Assembly (NCBI GenBank): GCA_947457615.1
Contig: CANGWK010000024.1
Span: 1 to 53,010 of the forward strand
Reading direction: 5' to 3'
Length of the DNA stretch: 53,010 bases
From: Flavobacteriaceae bacterium
Lineage (GTDB): Bacteria > Bacteroidota > Bacteroidia > Flavobacteriales > Flavobacteriaceae
Part shown: positions 49,001-53,010 of the stretch, in pieces
How the letters are laid out: each line of letters starts with the position of its first letter
How positions within the stretch are numbered: the stretch's first letter is position 1
Position numbers and translations under genes: made by a program
Notes under the pieces: generated by a model
Seen by the model: only the letters and a program-made list of their open reading frames with translations
Databases searched by the model: none
What the model was told of the DNA's origin: nothing

Positions 49001-52000
49001 TCAGATATTCAAACTACACCAATGGAGCTGGTGCTCCTCAGGCTCCGAATTTAATAAGAACTGCAGTTGTTCCTTTCTCATTAACACAAACAACTTGTGG
49101 AGGAAATTACAGCAACAAATTTGCTGTCTTTATTGACTGGAACCAAGATGGGGACTTCGCGGATGCTGATGAATCAGCATTCCAACAAGCTTCTTCTTTG
49201 TCAGGAAGTAATACACAAACAGGAACTATAACTATTCCTGCTACTGCAACATTAGGAAACACTCGTATGCGTGTAATTAGTGTTGAAACAACAGGTACAA
49301 TTTCTGCATGTGGAACTTATACTTGGGGTGAAACAGAAGATTATTTAATTAATGTATTACCAACTCCTCCTTGTGATGGAGCTCCAACTGCAGGAACTGC
49401 TTCCGTTGCTTCTGCATCAATGTGTGCAGGTAATGCAACTACTGTTACTTTAAATGGTTCTAGTTCAGGAGTACTAGGTATTACGTACCAATGGTATTAT
49501 TCTGCTAACGGAACTACTTTTGCTCCAATAGCTAATGCTACTACAACTTCTTTAGCTACAGGAAATTTATCTGCAGATGCTTACTATTATTGTACTGTAA
49601 CTTGTGCTAATAGTGCTTTAAGTGCAAACTCTAATACTATTGCAATTACTGTTGCAAATCCTCTTGTAACTGCAACAACACCGGGTGCTAGATGTGGTAC
49701 AGGAACTGTTGTCTTAGGTGCAGAAGCAAATGCTGGATCAACAATTAATTGGTATTCTGCATTAAATGGTGGTGTTGCTTTAGGTACTGGAGCTAGTTTT
49801 ACTACTCCAAGTATTGCAGCTAATACTACTTATTATGCTGAGGCTGTTTCAGGTGGTAGTTCAGGCTTTGCTGGAGGTCTATATTCAGGAACTTCTAATA
49901 ATGGTACATCTGTTGGATCACATGGTATTTCTATAACTACTACTGTTCCAAACGTTAAAATAAATAGTATAGATATTCCATTTACTGGAACGGGTACTAT
50001 TACGGTTGCTTTAAGAGATGCATCTAATGCAACTACTTATTCAACTACTACTTCTTCATCTGTAACAGGTGCAGGAACAACTGCGGTAACAGTACCTTTT
50101 AACATTACTATTCCAACTGCTGGAAGCTATACTCTAATAGTTACAGCTGTTTCAGGAGTTAGTGCTTTAGGTTATGCTACGGGTACGTATCCTTCAACTG
50201 CTTTGGGTGGTTTATTTAGTGTTACTTCTGGTTACTGGTATGGAACTAGTACTTCAAGTTTATACCTATTTAACTTAAATGTTTCTTCAGGTTGTGCTTC
50301 TACAAGAACTGCAGTAGTTGCTACAGTTGAGCCTACGCCAACAGCTTCTATCAGTTATGCTGGTGCACCTTTCTGTAACAATGCAGCAGTAGGTTCAGTT
50401 ACTTTAACTGGAACTGGTGCTTACACAGGTGGTACATATACTTCTACTACTGGTTTAGGTCTTAACGGTACAACAGGTGCTATTGACCCAACTGCTAGTG
50501 TTCCTGGTTCGTATGTGGTTACTTATACTACTAATGCTACAGCTAATTGTACACCACAAACTGCTACAAGAACTGTAGTAATTAGTGAATCTGTATTGTA
50601 CTCTGGCTTTACGTATGCTTCTGCTACGTATTGTAACAATAGTGGTACAGTTCTTCCTACAATAACAGGTACTCCAGGTGCATTTACAGTTTCTCCTGCT
50701 ACAGGATTAACAGTTAATGCAACTACAGGAGCAATTAACTTTGCAACTGCAACTCCAGGAACTTATACAGTAACTAATACAGTAACTGCTTGTGGTAATA
50801 ACAGTGTAACGGATGCTTCTATTACGGTTTATCCTGCAGTTGTTATTACAGCGCAACCTACTTCAGTAACAGTTTGTGCTGGTACTTCTGCAACAGCAAC
50901 CGTTGCTGTTACAGGGACTAACGTAGTTTACCAATGGCAAATGAGTACTAATGGTACTACATGGTCTAATATTAATGATGGTGGTCCATATTCTATAACA
51001 GGATCTACTACTGCTACATTAACAGCCGCTAATGCTACTTATGATCTTAATGGTTACAAAATTCGTGCTTTAGTATCAGATGCAAATCCTTGTGTGGGTC
51101 TTACTTCTAGTGTTGCTACTTTGACTATTAGTCAAACTGCTACGCCAGTATTTACTCCAGCTACTCCTTTGGCTTGTCTTGGTAGTGTTACTGCATTATC
51201 TGTATCTTCAGCATCGGTTGCTCAAAATGGAGTGATCGGAACGGGCACAGTTGTAAATACTACATCTACACCATTTAAAGGATTCTGGGGCGGAAGTAAA
51301 GCGCAATATATTTATACCGCTGCTGAATTATCAGCTTTAGGATATGTTAATGGTACTGTTATTACTTCTTTAGGTTTAGATATTTCGGCTTTTTCTAGTC
51401 CATACACATTTAATGGTTTTAACATTGCAATGAAGAATTCTTCTTCAGCTGTTTCAACTACTACTTTTGAAACAGGTATGACAACTGTTAAAGCACCAAC
51501 TAATTATGTATTGAACGGTACAGCGCCATTTACTGCTACTTTACCATTAGATACAAACTTTACTTGGAATGGTACTTCTAACTTAGTGATACAATTCTGT
51601 TTTGATAATAATAATGGTGGTGGGTCAAGTACAAATTCTGCAGACGTTAAATCAACTACGACTGCTACTAACCTTACTACTTATTACACAGCAGATAATA
51701 GTGGTTCAGTTTGTTCTACTGCTACTGGAACTGTTACTACAACAAGACCAAACATGCGTTTCGGTGTAATTAGTGGTTCTTTAGTTTGGAGTCCTACAAC
51801 AGATTTGTACACTAACGCTGCTGCTACAACAGCTTACACAAGTGGATTTGCTAATAAAGTTTATACTAAGCCATCGGCTAATATAACATATACTGTTACC
51901 GCAACCAATTCATTTGGATGTACAAGTGCAGCTAATGTTAATGTTACTATTTTAGCACCTGCTACTTTAGCTTCTGTAGTGCAACCATTAATTACTTGTT

Positions 52001-53010
52001 CTGGATTGCAATCAACATTCCAATTAACAGGTATGTTAGCTAATAGTACTTCTACTGTTACATACACAATTAATGGAATAGCTCAACCAGCTATTACTGG
52101 TGTGGTTGCAAATGCTTCTGGAACGGCTTCGTTTACAGTTAACTTACCTGCTGTTAACAATGGTAAAACTCTTGTAGTTACTTCTATTACAAGAACAGAT
52201 TTGTCGCCAAGTTGTGCAACAACTATTACTGCTAACAACTCTTTAGTTATTGCAGTAAGACCTACAGTTAACTATTATGCGGATGCAGATGGTGACGGTT
52301 TTGGTAATAACGCTGTAATACAAGTTGATTGTCAAAATACACCACCTACAGGTTTTGTATTAAACAATGGAGATTGTAATGACTCAGATGCTTCTATTCA
52401 CTCAACAGTAACTTATTATGTAGACGCTGACGGTGATGGATATGGATCTGTTGCTACTGCAAGTTTCTGTTCTGCAACAGCCCCTGCTGGTTATTCTGTA
52501 AACAATACAGATTGTAACGATACAGTATTCAGTGCTAATAACATTTGTCCAACAGTAGTTAACGTGAAATTTAATATTGAAGGTTACTATAATTTTGCAT
52601 CACACGCTATGGTTCCTGTAAAAGCGAATCAATTAGTTGCTGGTGCTACTAATACAGATGTGGATGATGTTACATTGGAATTAAGAGCTGTTGCTGATGG
52701 TTCTTTAGTAGACACAACAACTGCTGCATTAAAAACTGACGGTACAGCTGTTGCTAGTTTCCCAACTGGAGCTGCAGGATCTTACTACCTAGTAGTTAAA
52801 TATAAAAATGCTATTGAAACTTGGAGTGCTACACCAAGATTAGTTGGTCTTACTCCTTCGTCTTATGATTTTACTACTGCTGCAAATAAAGCTTTTGGTA
52901 ATAACATGAAACAGGTTTCACCAGGTGTATTTGCTATTTATTCTGGAGATATTAATCAAGATTTTAACGTAGATAACTTAGATTATTCTACTTGGGAAGA
53001 AGATGCAAAT
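33799..53010 (+). CDS. Giant modular surface protein, probable T9SS-exported adhesin (3' end outside window)
   Basis: A reading frame of at least 6404 codons without a stop, cut by the window edge. The product is Thr/Ser/Ala/Gly/Asn-rich, with a signal peptide (cleavage likely after Ala69), four large solenoid-like modules (70-2570), a TIG-like domain (2571-2664), many Ig-like repeats, a right-handed beta-helix (about 3469-4074), a GEVED domain (about 5028-5192), thrombospondin-3-like loops and a dockerin-like loop near 6384-6395. Proteins of this plan in Flavobacteriaceae are surface adhesins exported by T9SS, and the size is close to that of the gliding adhesin SprB, but the domains and gene neighbourhood do not identify it as SprB. 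The C-terminal sorting domain would lie beyond the window. An in-frame stop lies six bases upstream of the ATG. What it binds is unknown. Confidence 0.93.
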   Translation, partial: MKQIYLTKKINEIVSTILILLGLKKESIGLTTSSTSKSLINFDSRNSFGLYSFKAALVFLFFMSIGANAQINYYSKASATSFSSTSSWGTSLDGSGAAPTSISNTSNFIVANGAALTLDADASVRMLSITSGTLTVSGNTLTVGLSSGNASNLTINNGGYLTVNTGGTINVNGYFLQNSGGVFTQNGGNINVDGNSGAVGITMSGGSSSGKTITVASTAGLLVNSVVTVSSGTGVLPVNTFVTSILSATQFTVNNTPTTSLATATLYATNSVTSANNLVGFVASPSTLFLNGGTFTIVDPHANSSTAYALSGNANPAINASINHTFKFGNGISTDAGFSTNGFYVYLFPGTSYLILGNVLVDNNVNLTNNRQVTTLSNIGILGNLTVNPGGEYRVSSATYLAGNLTNNGTVTTTSILTFGSYLSALLQPATATQTISGSGFFRNSVTIPTANYTSLTFNNTSANGVVFNGTNTLLTPGYTGTVSGTVTFTNCPGGVDLSGGTFIQGINAATPGSTSWTAGGFKNGTFKKWFGTTTLPTTLPSTTTGNFPFVVNGANRNFQLGSSIATLTSGGTISVTYNSSPGLATVTGNDPSGTFSYDRLSNAYWAVSSGDGLTTTGTYLVNGGMEGITNLTAITSEPRMVQSDIAAAGTHVLPSGTVTAAVGNRSELSLSSTATNFYMGFNSANIAAAAATVYSVKNGNWNDATTWNTGVVPASTDTVTITVGTTVTVDNSVSASACNSLAIVINGILNVTDNTLNTNSTIALSGITMGNFGILNQSGGAIVVGATGTNRNYTLATGAAATSQLNVSGGTLTVNGNINIQTPAVFSQSGGTIKVDGNSGVASVSMTAGSGSTTTITVASTAGLVLNSPVSVSAGTGVFAAGTYVTSIVSATQFTVNVAPTTALAAATVFSTSNVASGTALINIASANTYLTGGTMIIVDPHANTTSASKANNRAYAYNVTTTANNVGSGHTLQLGDGTSTDAGGSILGFVIDSAVTTGKQGLGNVVINGGSSAINRLSSLASATSVLGNVTINANSELNQNTYQININGNLTNNGSLTATSAGALSFQNTFNNVTSPSSNAQTLSGTGIFRNGAISVTTIVANSTANITVANTFVAGMVIAVQNGAGAFPAGTTVVSATATAFVASAAPTTALPIGSVIVGSNANFTSIIVNNNNPSGVTFSGSTWNSFTNATASGTLTFTNGFLDVSSSSNGLTLGVSGTAAGTLAYTAGGFKSGSIFRRWVATTVIAIPAVAGQFPFLNNNFQARHAYFGSATALATAGWVAVKLNEVAGTTTQTISELYNVNSRSNSNWVVTTGGSLAVAAANDAQVRFRGDGIFTLFTPANFLAVGASAVALGTSVIGSGSVSAPEANKTLLSTANVAQTYYVGTQNTIQSTVTGGAWSDAATWMGGVVPTCSDVVMISNGATVTVTSETANSAGVTVNFGGALTVSGGTLNIGCSTGIYNATLLNNGTLTVSGGAVNVNGNMQISDNSNFTHSAGTITIDGNNGGALGNTNSVASGTPLFAIGTTATSYGTTGGTSVVLSGGTIVIKDPHVGSATATSAYAVYAKSAVNIIAATAHTFQFGDGSSTDAGATGGTGFVFDGGVGTGKLNFGSVTVNSGTAATRVVTQTTNTNAINGNLTITSGTFTQGTLTTNIGGNIAVNGSTSIFLATGTTVFTKTTGTTTAAQTTAQSVSVSASGQVNNLAAAPTANFTSININNSSSTGVTFGALNNLSGAAGFTGTSVSGPITFNGYASTTGSNALLYGTSLARGTGAITVTSGGMTTGSTYAIGTSATQTGTNPTTLTAAAPTAAGAYPFVDAFGNPRYFFIGRTTPTGAGIVGVKYTDVAGVTSGLSYADGAYTVTDQYNSNWSVNLFGTSPAAATFAISASATNAFGSASLLANARLMNSNAFVGTYQAGTTLPNAQRTALTLAQLTASPFYMGLAAADVPFVSVTNGNWETPGTWNKNAVPTATDNIIISSGTTVTVNATASSANSITVNAAGNLTVSGSTLTAAAAVTNSGTINVSGGTFTSTTALTNNAASTITVSDYGTLAALTTVANSGTINATGGNFNVTGGSATGITNNAGASFIIAGGSVRQGPVGGGNTLFTNSGILTVSSGVLNVNGSLTHSGTAFNHSGGAINLDPNAGGIATNSTAVTNHTLNLTSTSTGALNWTGGTLTIIDPPATASAVHYSVYYAMNALSDIAPGHTLQFGDGISSDAGGVGNGFLVYNKVGTYYANWNDIVVNGAGNGTTANSSNRIVKQATNLNLMYGNLTINYGGEFDTTNAIYVGGNILVNNGGVLTAAGTINLAKPAGNGLFAPATNAQTIGGVGTFRNLPTSQTANLTSLMVNNFNPSGVTLNIPLTVSGTLTMTNGIINTSATNLLTLGTTTAAGTLSITTSATAPSATTMIVGPFARTFAASRTTLGTYDTTTLYPVGKGSAYTPVYVDPTTAATGAAIISGEAFATNSGTGSSDVTNLSAARWEVLTTSGFANITNSNVRVSQSGIASNQALVQAPTASGVYDRLIGTSAFAPIPALTGSGITASTLTANGYFAYGNVTPPTAPVITSFSTAYSPFAPIYLCSNGGSVLTITGTSLGSVTSVVFNSSTGMNLLGTITNRTSTSVTVTVPAGVVDGVIRVTNPTGTTDSSATYTTALPPTVGVSSAATICSGTSTSLVATGGNTYTWSPSTGLATTTGDTVTASPTSTTTYTVTGISTIGCKAINTVAVTVNPTPSAVTVTKNPTLICAGGVSTLTATGGIVGGLTSAILGAGSATSSSAGGSMFSGAWGGHKSQYIIRASELTALGIVAGNPISSVAFEATTAFNGYEGFALNVGQTSANVAAIPMITTGLTQVYTGTGTNGAYATTVGVNTLNFSTPLIWDGTSNIVLSFCWAKNPTATSTTGTTVKVDTATFVCTSSGQKDSTLASSFCPLSTSTDFGTSTTSSTRPIFTFGYNNAITTAFSWSPTTGLYTNVGATTAYTGQNVGTVYSKLLTSQTYTVAATLGSCSSTANVTVSPAALPTIVTTGTTNCGTTGSAITATGASTYVWTPALGLNGTSGTSVTASPAATTTYTVTGTDANGCVNTATALVTVNNPVTIAAAGQPANAVILVGNTATFSVTASGTGLTYQWQLNDSTGWANILGATAATYTTPATTLAENNFQYRCIVSGTAPCTPVTSNAANLAVGTVSIASQPAAQTICSNNSATFTITTEGEVLSYQWQYSTNGTTWTNLTSADATTSSITLSGLTSLNTGTTYHCVLNAGEVTSNPALLTVGDAISISTQPQSQTVCSNAASVVFTTAASGTGLTYQWQVSTNGTTWNNVSAATASTYTINTPGIALNNNQYRVIVSGISACTPVPSDVATLTVNQVVAITSQPTAVNQCSTLTSASFNVVAIGTGVTYQWQYSTNGTTWNDYAGATASTLFVDAPSNYNGNSFRCVLNGTAPCTSLTSSVVTLSIYQILGGTYTVGTGGNFATLPAAVTAFNNALCFSDNVVFSLTDSSYDIGTTALTINQNAYFGSYNLTIKPAAGVTSTVTGAVASGALINIRSNNVIIDGSNITGGTSRNLTITNTSATAPKVVVVGSTGTTPITNVTLKNSTVINGSNGSSAIFASSTSATAGYFNNITIQNNSIQKAYIGIYANATVAAGNGSGLVITGNSLDATAANSIRLIGIYVQGVDGATVSNNTIANIVNANAESPRGIWLATATTNTTVSGNTVSNCSLTNTGAFGLTGIYVNTGATTLNISVTNNTVSNLSNSGSALTFAGILTFSPNTSVTNNTVSGLVQNVPYTFWGIVQSDAVNSSLSNNTVTGLSTSSTAYSTFPSGINLQGASTGVTIENNKVSNIKNNYTTYAYGAYGINLASSSVTANVLVKNNMVWDIATYPGTSSLSYNALGIYVAAGAGYKIYNNTVNLGTSLGSSGTINSAAFAVSSSVSATGAIDLRNNIFSNTQTNSTTGNYAIYSASANTIFSSINYNDYWTSGTNLGYLTSARATLSDIVTGFGGNTNSLNVIPNFMSASNMHLNVGTNSSLDNLGTPIATVTTDIDGDARSASTPDMGADEFTTLTCASQTLTAGTVSSPVPGFCDTTTGITVVSSGYTIGVGTTYQWEKSTDGIAFTGIGTASAIYANLSTGALTATAYYRLAAFCNAGIATYSNVITITKYTSAITTVSPAVTICTGGSTNLTAAGSTSYVWTPSTGLNGTTGTSVTATPTASTIYTVTGTDTNGCPTTASVAVTVNAYPSALTITQGAASVCTNAVMSLTANGGTIINSAAPVSQYLMTPSSGSYTSLTNGTSVAINSDDTISSAIPLGFTFNYGGVDYSNVYASSNGFISFNSSALNSASNNMTTPATTVLPLIAPLWDDLDGASAGSASYSTSGNAGSRVFTFEWNNWEWYYTANVAIISFQVKLYEANGKIEFVYSPIAAAINSPSASVGLVGNSVGNFLSLSNLGTAPTVSNVSETSNISVNPVNGQTYTFTKPTIPTTLTWSPSTNLYTNEDASTAYSGSNASVVYTKPSGPITYTATAANGACTTSATTTVTPIAKPAFTLTDATICKGQSTTLTATGSGITYSWSPATGLSATTGNSVSANPLVTTTYSVLAIDSATGCTDTKNVTVTVLSPGAILSAGTTTTQTVVPGQSTTFTVATASGTTYSYQWQLNTGSGWVNLSNAGNYNGVTTATLAVSNIDVTFDNYNYQCLVTGPSPCATLTPVVANLHISNTGFATQPSDVTICNSGSAAFSISTSGDAPFSVQWQMSTDNGLNFADIANGLNATTGLTFANTDQLTLNVSGITLANSGVKFACIVNSYIISNPATISVKSPVVITTQPTNQTVCVDSGVATFTSTATGSDLAYQWQYSTNGTTWSNYTGTDATTASISIVNPALAANGTQYKVVVSGNAACSSVTSASATLNINNPTITTAPVATTAFRGNTATFTVVASAATIYQWQRSATLTGTYEDVVDGTPTGNTYTGASLATLSIGTSGTTATGGGNFYRCIVNNNGCLVTSTGALLTVVDYCASNATSDADEEITNVTFGTLNNSSTCGFVAPGLGSVAFRYSNYTNGAGAPQAPNLIRTAVVPFSLTQTTCGGNYSNKFAVFIDWNQDGDFADADESAFQQASSLSGSNTQTGTITIPATATLGNTRMRVISVETTGTISACGTYTWGETEDYLINVLPTPPCDGAPTAGTASVASASMCAGNATTVTLNGSSSGVLGITYQWYYSANGTTFAPIANATTTSLATGNLSADAYYYCTVTCANSALSANSNTIAITVANPLVTATTPGARCGTGTVVLGAEANAGSTINWYSALNGGVALGTGASFTTPSIAANTTYYAEAVSGGSSGFAGGLYSGTSNNGTSVGSHGISITTTVPNVKINSIDIPFTGTGTITVALRDASNATTYSTTTSSSVTGAGTTAVTVPFNITIPTAGSYTLIVTAVSGVSALGYATGTYPSTALGGLFSVTSGYWYGTSTSSLYLFNLNVSSGCASTRTAVVATVEPTPTASISYAGAPFCNNAAVGSVTLTGTGAYTGGTYTSTTGLGLNGTTGAIDPTASVPGSYVVTYTTNATANCTPQTATRTVVISESVLYSGFTYASATYCNNSGTVLPTITGTPGAFTVSPATGLTVNATTGAINFATATPGTYTVTNTVTACGNNSVTDASITVYPAVVITAQPTSVTVCAGTSATATVAVTGTNVVYQWQMSTNGTTWSNINDGGPYSITGSTTATLTAANATYDLNGYKIRALVSDANPCVGLTSSVATLTISQTATPVFTPATPLACLGSVTALSVSSASVAQNGVIGTGTVVNTTSTPFKGFWGGSKAQYIYTAAELSALGYVNGTVITSLGLDISAFSSPYTFNGFNIAMKNSSSAVSTTTFETGMTTVKAPTNYVLNGTAPFTATLPLDTNFTWNGTSNLVIQFCFDNNNGGGSSTNSADVKSTTTATNLTTYYTADNSGSVCSTATGTVTTTRPNMRFGVISGSLVWSPTTDLYTNAAATTAYTSGFANKVYTKPSANITYTVTATNSFGCTSAANVNVTILAPATLASVVQPLITCSGLQSTFQLTGMLANSTSTVTYTINGIAQPAITGVVANASGTASFTVNLPAVNNGKTLVVTSITRTDLSPSCATTITANNSLVIAVRPTVNYYADADGDGFGNNAVIQVDCQNTPPTGFVLNNGDCNDSDASIHSTVTYYVDADGDGYGSVATASFCSATAPAGYSVNNTDCNDTVFSANNICPTVVNVKFNIEGYYNFASHAMVPVKANQLVAGATNTDVDDVTLELRAVADGSLVDTTTAALKTDGTAVASFPTGAAGSYYLVVKYKNAIETWSATPRLVGLTPSSYDFTTAANKAFGNNMKQVSPGVFAIYSGDINQDFNVDNLDYSTWEEDAN
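34006..41508 (+). repeat. Four solenoid-like modules of about 560-700 residues
   Basis: Units start near 34006, 35878, 37975 and 39658. Units 2-4 open with GxWxxxxTWxxxxVP followed by DxVxIxxGxTVTV; unit 1 has a looser form. All four then share, in order: short Asn/Gly-rich strands (LTVSGG, INVNGN), GGTxxIxDPH (DPP in unit 4), a His-Thr-x-x-x-x-G-x-G-x-(S/T)-x-DAG motif, a SGxGxFRN-like motif (degenerate in unit 3), and a GxFPF- or YPVG-like segment with aromatic residues. The pattern suggests a beta-solenoid with capping subdomains. I do not know a named family covering the whole unit. Confidence 0.75.
41509..41790 (+). other. TIG/IPT-like domain of the giant protein
   Basis: Residues 2571-2664 read PVITSFSTAYSP...GGSVLTITGTSLGSVTSVVFN...VTVTVPAGVVDGVIRVTNPTG, the strand order of an IPT/TIG Ig-like fold, which often marks the change from a stalk to an Ig-repeat region. 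Confidence 0.65.
41791..44202 (+). repeat. First block of Ig-like repeats
   Basis: Three W(S/T)P repeats (WSPSTGLATTTG near 41878, WSPTTGLYTN near 42715, WTPALGLNGTSG near 42967), the second split by an inserted domain, then four YQWQ repeats with tyrosines near 43207, 43483, 43750 and 44029. Each YQWQ repeat is about 90 residues with QP...C near the start and C in the F-strand position, typical of an Ig disulfide. Confidence 0.8.
44203..46020 (+). other. Right-handed parallel beta-helix domain of the giant protein
   Basis: About 600 residues with many rungs of the VTNNTVSN / LKNSTVING / ISGNTVSNC kind, as in PbH1 repeats, starting YTVGTGGNFATLPAAVTAFN and ending DGDARSASTPDMGADEF. This layout is common in secreted polysaccharide lyases and adhesins; I see no catalytic set. 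Confidence 0.85.
46021..48879 (+). repeat. Second block of Ig-like repeats
   Basis: One YQWE repeat (46147), a WTP repeat (46408), a WSP repeat split by a domain with LGFTFNYGGVDYSNVYASSNG (46640-47280), another WSP repeat (47549), then four (Y/V)QWQ repeats with the W near 47805, 48097, 48397 and 48673. Cysteines again sit at Ig-like spacing in several. Confidence 0.78.
48880..49374 (+). other. GEVED domain of the giant protein
   Basis: The segment starts DYCASNATSDADEEITNVTFG, includes FIDWNQDGDFADADE (an Asp-rich calcium-like loop), and ends in TWGETEDYLINVL, the Gly-Glu-x-Glu-Asp-type motif that names this family of bacterial surface and secreted proteins. Confidence 0.85.
49375..52260 (+). 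repeat. Third block of Ig-like repeats
   Basis: It contains a YQWY repeat (49489), a TTYYAEA-type repeat split by an inserted sandwich domain (49860-50290), two repeats beginning SYAGAPFCNN and TYASATYCNN, a YQWQ repeat (50929), a WSP repeat split by a second WGGxKxQY domain (51220-51770), and a last Ig-like unit to 52260. Confidence 0.75.
52261..53010 (+). other. Calcium-loop C-terminal region of the giant protein
   Basis: Two thrombospondin-3-like loops (YYADADGDGFG and YYVDADGDGYG) are each followed by GDCND or TDCND-type Asp-Cys motifs. Then comes a beta-sandwich-like stretch and a dockerin-like loop with D6384, N6386, D6388, D6392 and D6395. In related flavobacterial proteins the chain ends soon after such a loop, so perhaps 50-150 residues are missing beyond the window. 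Confidence 0.7.

Noticed and set aside
33900..52100. Many minus-strand ORFs of 60-170 codons opposite the giant gene
   Set aside because: They are Val/Pro/Ala/Leu-rich mirror readings of GCT/ACT/GGT-rich repeats, have no start context and lie fully inside the long + strand frame.
33799..53010. Identification of the giant gene as sprB
   Set aside because: Size and style fit, but the neighbourhood and domain set do not identify it as sprB, and the C terminus is not visible.

Overview
The window reads as a piece of the chromosome of a marine or freshwater Bacteroidota, almost certainly a Flavobacteriaceae member close to Flavobacterium. Grounds: very AT-rich DNA, TAnnTTTG-type -7 promoter elements, gliding genes gldB and gldC, a dnaG, ftsZ and mraZ of flavobacterial type, and a giant secreted protein of the kind exported by the type IX secretion system (T9SS).

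Left part (1-15.3 kb): nusA-infB (transcription and translation factors) ending in a strong hairpin terminator; a convergent lipoprotein gene; a long-chain polyprenyl diphosphate synthase; an ECF sigma factor with an overlapping membrane anti-sigma-like partner and a secreted barrel-like protein; dnaG with a zinc-binding domain that has lost its zinc ligands; an orphan LuxR-type response regulator; nadE; gldB-gldC; and engB with an alpha/beta hydrolase.

Middle part (15.6-32.7 kb): the division and cell wall (dcw) cluster, all on the + strand: mraZ, rsmH, ftsL-like, ftsI, murE, mraY, a four-helix-bundle (S23-type) gene, murD, ftsW, murG, murC, ftsQ, ftsA, ftsZ, then a YqeY-like gene. A triple GTGGTA repeat with 10-bp period in front of mraZ looks like the MraZ operator. 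The cluster carries out the mDAP-type stem-peptide steps, lipid I and II synthesis, septal peptidoglycan synthesis and Z-ring assembly; murF, murB and ddl are not in the window.

Right part (32.9-53.0 kb): a tRNA-Arg(TCG), an AT-rich gap, a doubtful small membrane ORF, then one uninterrupted reading frame from 33799 to the window edge (at least 6404 codons). It encodes a giant modular surface protein: long leader with signal peptide, four large solenoid-like modules, a TIG-like domain, eleven Ig-like repeats with a YQW signature, seven Ig-like repeats with a W(S/T)P signature, four apparently nested domains, a right-handed beta-helix, a GEVED domain, thrombospondin-3-like calcium loops and a dockerin-like loop. 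Its 3' end is cut by the window.

The most unusual non-coding signal is a set of spacers just in front of start codons (sigma gene, ftsL, four-helix-bundle gene, murD, ftsW, murC, and before the tRNA). Each is built from degenerate 6-14-bp 'words' repeated in tandem and arranged as inverted arms, with a different word at each site. One pair of arms brackets the four-helix-bundle gene inserted between mraY and murD; another forms a six-tract G-quadruplex motif directly before ftsW.
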